From: Rhyacophila brunnea
Lineage: Eukaryota; Arthropoda; Insecta; Trichoptera; Rhyacophilidae
Direction: 5' to 3'
Assembly (NCBI GenBank): GCA_022495005.1
Contig: JAGYXB010001606.1
Coordinates: 472,788 to 536,787, forward strand
DNA length: 64,000 bases
The stretch's first letter is position 1; the number at the start of each line of letters is the position of its first letter. Positions 58,949 through 64,000 of this stretch are shown one piece after another. A program made the translations under genes and the position numbers. Under the pieces are notes generated by a model, which was not told where the DNA came from, made no database searches, and saw only the letters and a list, made by a program, of their open reading frames with translations.

Positions 58949-59210
58949 ATATCGTCTCTGTTCTGGCAGAACACACTAACTGGAGAATACTAGTTTTGGG
59001 TAATTTGACTTTGAAGTTGTTAAAATGTTTGAAATGGTCTATCATGTGAGTTTATTAAGTAATCGTAAAAAGATGACTTTTAAATAAAGACTGCTTATTT
59101 GTTAAGAAGGTTTCCAGACGGTAAAGTTTGAAATAAGGAACATTTTGGTATAACTAACTCAATATGTAATTTTTTCGAATTAGTGTCTTCTGCCAGAACA
59201 GTGACGATAT
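58949..59210 (-). mobile_element. ATATCGTC-end MITE, complete copy 3
   Basis: A 262-bp copy in opposite orientation to 49487-49757 with both ends intact (ATATCGTCTCTGTTCTGGCA and inverse). The two copies differ mainly by small indels. Confidence 0.82.
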
Positions 59211-59489
59211 TATATACCTTAGTACTATCTATTTTTTTAAATATCTTAGAATTTTTAATTTGTAAAGTTCACTATTTGTAGATAAATAAATATGAATTTT
59301 AAATATTAAAAACATAGTTAATTTTTCATATTATATTATTTGTTTTTTAAGCAACTAGAAAATTACCATGTGGCAGTGCCGCCTGTCGCTGACATCATCT
59401 TACTATTTTCCTGTCGCTCATACTTATTTGTGTATGTTTTCTCTCACCCTTTTTACCATATCCGATACTGAGAAGTTCATAACTAAAAC
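59211..59489. other. Spacer
   Basis: Nothing recognisable. Confidence 0.3.
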
Positions 59490-59735
59490 CGTCTAGAAAA
59501 AATCATATTTGAAAAAAAATACGATGTCCGACGGGATTTGAACCCGTATATCCACTGTTATCGCGCCAATATGCTTTAACCAATTACTCTACTGGCCTCC
59601 TACTTATTTACGATAATTTTTAACTAGTAGGTCCTACATGAAATGCTTATTAAATTGCATTATTTTTGACTATCAGTTTTTGTGTTTTAAATTAAGTAAT
59701 CATTACTAACCGATGCCTGACTCTTGCCAAATATT
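59490..59735 (-). repeat. tRNA-derived SINE, family A (best tRNA-like part)
   Basis: The minus strand reads head GGCAAGAGTCAGGCATCGGT, lead-in ATCGTAAATAAGTAGGAGGC, A box AGAGTAATTGGTTAAAGC, then ACGGG-TTCAAAT-CCCGT with a perfect 5-bp T-arm stem, then CGGACATCG and an A/T-rich tail. No acceptor stem closes, so it is a SINE, not a tRNA gene. Confidence 0.7.
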
Positions 59736-59744
59736 AAATTTATA

Positions 59745-59992
59745 TTATATAATATACCTACATAATTTTAAAACATCTCATGCATATACACACTAGAAAA
59801 AAATCATTTTGTAGAAAAAAACGACACCTGACGGGACTTGAACCTGTATCTGCTAGATTCATGCCAGTGTGCTTTTTAAAATAAATTATATTTTCTAGTG
59901 TGTATATGCATGAGATTTTTTCAAAATATGTATATTTAATATAAAGAATGTAACATTCTGAAATCTTGTTTCTTATTCAATGAATACAAGAA
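59745..59992. repeat. Inverted SINE family A tails around a truncated tRNA-like part
   Basis: A minus-orientation tail (CTCATGCATATACACACTAG) and B box (GACGGGACTTGAACCTG) break off near 59880. A plus-orientation tail follows: TTCTAGTGTGTATATGCATG, ending TTCTTATTCAATGAAT. Confidence 0.6.
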
Positions 59993-60804
59993 ATATTTTA
60001 TTAAATTTACATAGTTATAACTAATATATACAATTTCTAAGCGTTCTTGTGCGTACGTGTTCATGGTAAATTTTGCTCTACTCTCTCCTATGACTTGGTA
60101 TCGACAAAGTAATGGAAGATTGTGTATGTTTAAAAAGAAAATAATGGTATTTTTAAGAAGGTGATGATAATAATAATATAAGCAACCCTGCTAATAGTTA
60201 ACATTTTCGTTATAGGAATATAGACAGGTGTATATGTAAGTAATTTTACGTAAGAATCCGTGACCTTTCAATAATATAAAAACAATGATTGTTATGGCAG
60301 TGCAAAAACAAAGTTCAAAGACTATACGTTTGTTAGTTAAGGCGAGATAAAAGTAATTTACGTTTGTCGGAGTAATTTCGCAAAATAAGAAAAGACCATT
60401 TGTCAGACGCACAAAAAGATATTGCGAAAAATAAATCCGACGACCAAAGTCCGAGGTGTCGGGGGATTAAATACTAATTGGCAAAAGGATTGATTGCCCG
60501 ACCATAATTTATTGTTTTTCCGATAAACCCATTTAGTTAAAAAAAAAAATACATTCATTTATATATTACTGTTTACTTACCACTTAACGAAGTATAAGAT
60601 TAGTTAGTTAAGAAAACAGTAATAATAACAAAGAATATACATTTTGTTTATTCAATTTTAATACATAACATTCCATAAAACATAATAATATGTATACATA
60701 GGAATCAATGTACCTTGAACATAAAATACCTTGTTTCTGATTCATAAAATTTGGCCATATTGTGTTCTGAAGCACGTACCTACGTATAGTTAGTTAATAG
60801 TACA
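59993..60804. other. No gene seen
   Basis: A GC-richer patch at 60435-60520 holds several homeodomain-like motifs (GGATTA, TAATTGG). I cannot assign function. Confidence 0.25.
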
Positions 60805-60960
60805 TTTTGGTAGTGAGTATAGAATGCTTAATTGGTAAAGCACATCGAGCGTAATTTTATGAATGTAGGTTTATATCCTGGTCGGTACAAAAATATACTT
60901 TCTAATAGATAGATATCGTTGTTAAACTAATAAAACTTTCCGTGTAATAAAATTAATTTT
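60805..60960 (+). repeat. SINE family A-related, degraded
   Basis: GAATGCTTAATTGGTAAAGC (A box) and GTAGGTTTATATCCTG (B box) at tRNA spacing. Confidence 0.45.
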
Positions 60961-62534
60961 TTCAGAAGAATAGGTATAAAAAACAGCTCTATAAACACAA
61001 AAATAAAAATAGGCTTTCATTTTTCGTATTTCTGAGAATCGCGGTTTGTTTTTATTAATTCTGATTTGATTATTGATATATATAATATAATATTAAGGTG
61101 GTAAGGAAGCTATTTATATGGTGCAATATAAATAAATATTAAAAAAATGATTTGCTGATATTTTAAAATTTCGATGATTATAAATTGTTTGGGGTGTTTC
61201 AAATGATATACATATAGTATAATATAACTATTCGAAAAAAGTATTGAAAAAACTATGACCGAATGTTGTAACCTAGACAAAAGCTTTGATAAAAAATGTT
61301 GCATACTTGAAACCTCATGTATTATCTCATTTGACTCGCATTTTGCGACTTGGTTGTCATCTTTCAACATCTTCATGCACACTTACATCAAATACAGTTA
61401 ATTTTCGTTAATATAACAAATTAATACAATAAAAATCGTAAAAATTTAAAGGAGAAATTATAAAAACTAATTATTGGAAATTTGTGTATAAGTGTTTGTA
61501 AAAAACCTGTAGTAGATACATAAGATACTAAATGTTAATACATTCAGTAAGTTCATTAAAATATTATTACTCATAACTCATAAGAGTCATAACTCATAAG
61601 CAATCAAACAAGATAAGGTGTTATGAATATAATAAAATTAGCTAATGATAAATGTCGCTAAATATACCTACCTATTAATAAAATAACACCAAGGTATAAT
61701 CCATAATCATAAAACTAAATGCATCAACTCTACTGACCTACAAAATGTCAGCCATTAAGATTGTCGGTAAAAAGAAAAGGCTGGTTGGTAGTTTAATATA
61801 CATATGGTATTATATAGTTCAAGTGTAGTCTATAATATAATGTTATTTAATACTGTCAAGTTTGGTAGAAAATGGTTAACCACAAGGATGACAGTTTACA
61901 GGGGAGCAGAATGAAATAATATTATTAATTTTGTTGATAATATAATATGCTTACTAATGCTCTACCAACAAAAGAAAATTAACTTCGCACTGAATATTCC
62001 TCGCTTTTGTAATGCTGAAGTATGTATTGTCAAAATTTCCCTTGTGCACTTTTAGTTTAGCAAAATCAAAATAGTCGAACCACGTAATACGATAATTTCG
62101 TATCACACATTATATTTATGGCATAATATATCATTATGAAAATCTGTCAATAACAAGGTCACCATCAGACATAATGGCGACCTGCAGTGGATTCGATAAA
62201 TGCATAATGCATTATGACCATGTAGCAATTAAGTAAAATATGCAAAGCAGTCAGGCAGCATAAATCGATTGCCTATGAAATGCCCTGAACTAATTGGAAA
62301 GCCATCGTTAGTTGCGCAATCCGTTTGATTGCACCTAGCACGCAAAGTCAAACATCTATTTGGATGAGCTAGTCACTAGTGAAATAGAATTTCAAAGCTT
62401 TTAAAAAGTAAAATTGCCTCAAGGGAAGGATATGACATCAAAATTTGTCACAAAATATCATAATGTATCCAGACAGCATACAATGCGAATGCGTAGAGTT
62501 TAATATTTTCTTCGATGTACGAACTTATTGTAAT
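60961..62534. other. AT-rich, no gene seen
   Basis: Nothing recognisable. The antisense 90-codon ORF at 61110-61382 is AT-rich and without motifs. Confidence 0.35.
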
Positions 62535-62965
62535 TAAATAAACTATTTTTTATTCAACGAATAATTGACAAGATTTAAGAATGTTACTTTCTTTGTGGAA
62601 AATATACTATTTGACATACCACTGAATCATGACATGACACAGAGTTTCACCGGACAGGACTTGAACCTGCATTTATTCTTTTTGTAAATAACTAAATTTT
62701 ACGTTGACTTATAATCAAGGTAACTGTCTATTATTTAAATCTTGATTGAAATCATAAAGGCAAATCGCTAATATTAACAAAATTAGTAAAATACTCCAAT
62801 TGCATACGATTAGTTAATTCCATCGTAATTAAGTAAGACGTAGATTGCTAAATTGGTAGATATTAATAGATATTTTTATGATGTATTGTGTTTCCAAACT
62901 GTATATTTTAATTATTAATGAATTTAAAATTTTCAAATCGCTTATTCGATGAATAAAAAATAGTA
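62535..62965 (+). repeat. SINE family A inverted pair
   Basis: The minus-orientation tail TTTTTATTCAACGAATAATT and B box (CAGGACTTGAACCTGC) are followed by a plus-orientation lead-in CATCGTAATTAAGTAAGACG, a degraded A box and a tail ending TTATTCGATGAATAAAAAAT. The outer ends are inverted repeats of each other. Confidence 0.6.
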
Positions 62966-62994
62966 AATTAACAAATTGTGACTAAAATTTAGAT

Positions 62995-63115
62995 TTTTTT
63001 TAAATGCTGGCTAGCTATAAGGGTAAGATGCGGGTGACTAAATTGGCAGAACACATTGGACAGACTCAAAATCTGGTTTTAGTTCTGGCGTTATCTTCCT
63101 AATAAGTATGTTTTT
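62995..63115 (+). repeat. tRNA-like SINE fragment
   Basis: ACTAAATTGGCAGAACACAT (A-box region) and ATCTGGTTTTAGTTCTGG (degraded B box). Confidence 0.4.
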
Positions 63116-63148
63116 GTAATAGTTTACTTAATATGTTATAAGTTAGAG

Positions 63149-64000
63149 CAGTGGTCGGCAAACCACGCTCTTTGGCCCTTTGAGTGTGGCTCTTCCACAG
63201 ATGACCACGTACGGACTAATACAGTGAAAGATAAAACAGTCAAAATATCTTCGAATATAACCAACCAGCAAATCGAAGATATTAAATTGGTTTCAGCTTT
63301 ATTAATAGTAGTTGACGAGTTTTGTGACATAAATGATACAGGACAATTTTGTACTTACAATTTATTTCATCTACAGGTATAGGTAAATCATTCTACAGTG
63401 GCGCCATAGGCGATTCGCGCGTGTATTGAATTGCTTGCGACTATGCCTGTTTCAATACTAGCAAACAATGCCACTACAACTCCAAGCCGCATTTGCCGTA
63501 CCCATGGTGCCACTCTAAAACCATTTACCTATATGAGATATAAAGATGTATAAAGAAGAACTTTTAGGATTATTGCCATTGGAAGGTCAAACACGTGGAG
63601 AAGATATTGCAAATGCTGTAATTGAGTGCATGGAAAAACATCATATTCCACTCGATAAAATTGTGCCAATTTCAACAGATAGGGCGTAAAGTATGACCGG
63701 TCTAAGAAAAGGCTTTGTTACTATTTTGAAAGAAAAAAATAAGCAAATTGCATCATTCGTCAAAAAGCGCTTTGTGCGCAGACATTTCCAAAAGAAATTT
63801 GCAAGGTTAGTACTCTTAATCATCGCCAATTTTTTTTTTAGTTAATTTAGTACGCAGATCTTCTGCTGCTTAACAGGGTACGTTGGTTATCAAGAGGAAA
63901 CGTTTTAAAACGTTTTGCTTCCTTATTAACAGAAATTAAAGCATTTCTCCTTGCAAATAGTGTTCACTATCCAGAAATAGGTAACGGACAATCAGTTGAT
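63149..64000 (+). pseudogene. hAT transposase pseudogene (ZBED5/GTF2IRD2-like), runs off the window
   Basis: The element begins CAGTGGTCGGCAAACCACGC, a hAT-type terminus. Without the usual N-terminal BED-finger region it passes into a frame with VVDEFCDINDTGQF, matching the first catalytic Asp region (LDES.D..DTAQ). After a MITE insertion it continues EELLGLLPLEGQTRGEDIAN, DKIVPISTDRA, a stop at 63687-63689, then SMTGLRKGFVTIL. A frameshift leads to KALCAQTFPKEIC, and from about 63878 VRWLSRGNVLKRFASLLTEI continues to the window edge. Order and motifs fit hAT transposases of the type domesticated in vertebrates as ZBED5 and GTF2IRD2; here it is clearly broken. Confidence 0.88.
63380..63531. 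mobile_element. 152-bp MITE inside the hAT transposase
   Basis: TA (63378-63379 and 63532-63533) flanks an element beginning TAGGTAAATCATTCTACAGT and ending in the inverse of TAGGTAAATGGTTTTAGAGT. The inverted repeats run on to GGCGCCAT/GGCACCAT, about 29 bp in all. It interrupts the transposase frame. TA duplication suggests a Tc1/mariner-type mobiliser. Confidence 0.75.

Noticed and set aside
59521..59600. Functional tRNA gene
   Set aside because: The T arm is intact but no acceptor stem or anticodon arm closes, and it belongs to a dispersed family.
61110..61382. 90-codon antisense ORF
   Set aside because: Very AT-rich, low complexity in amino-acid use and no motif; likely chance.
1..64000. 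CRISPR array, bacterial operon or prophage
   Set aside because: No regularly spaced direct repeats, no long ORFs and no ribosome binding sites; repeat content is animal-type.

Overview
This window looks like a gene-poor, AT-rich stretch of an animal nuclear genome, most probably an insect. The evidence is the repeat content: a TA-flanked mariner, hAT remnants, several RTE-like and jockey/I-like LINE tails, tRNA-derived SINEs and many small inverted-repeat elements. There are no operons, ribosome binding sites or long uninterrupted ORFs. The order cannot be fixed from sequence alone; Hemiptera, Lepidoptera and beetles all carry similar LINE families. No host gene is identified with confidence. 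Almost everything that can be named is a transposable element or its wreckage, and nearly every coding remnant carries frameshifts or stops.

Layout. 1-11 kb holds SINE pieces, a 106-bp TTAA-flanked MITE, an RTE-like LINE tail (minus strand), and first copies of three repeat families (ATATCGTC-end MITE, CCACG-end repeat, TTAA foldback). 11.37-12.65 kb is a complete but dead mariner. 13-20 kb holds LINE fragments: a YADD reverse-transcriptase piece, RTE C-termini, a FADD piece and two C-termini ending in cysteine/histidine-rich motifs. Two candidate coding segments lie head to head at 16.7-17.6 kb. 20.6-23.5 kb has an LTR-like promoter block, a foldback arm, a hAT-type MITE, a near-perfect 41-nt palindrome, a SINE and an RTE tail. 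24.9-26 kb has a possible E2F-type promoter with a short ATG exon, followed by three different tRNA-derived SINEs. 30-35 kb has a hAT-type MITE with an 8-bp duplication, a jockey-like LINE end, an RTE tail, a rearranged foldback and paired SINEs. 35-43.8 kb is nearly featureless. 43.9-51.7 kb is dense: an RTE tail, a 1.36-kb foldback inserted with TTAA duplication into another RTE tail, a hAT C-terminal remnant, a GC-richer block with two kappaB-like sites, and several MITEs. 52-64 kb carries more SINEs, an RTE tail, LTR-like sequences, a 286-bp foldback and, at the right edge, a hAT transposase pseudogene with its own MITE insertion.

The elements are nested rather than cooperating: foldback in RTE, MITE in SINE, LTR-like block in hAT MITE, MITE in hAT transposase. 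These nestings give a relative order of insertion and help define element ends. The most unusual items are the long-armed TTAA foldback family, the SINE-like units joined to inverted partners, and two small promoter-like islands that repeats do not explain.
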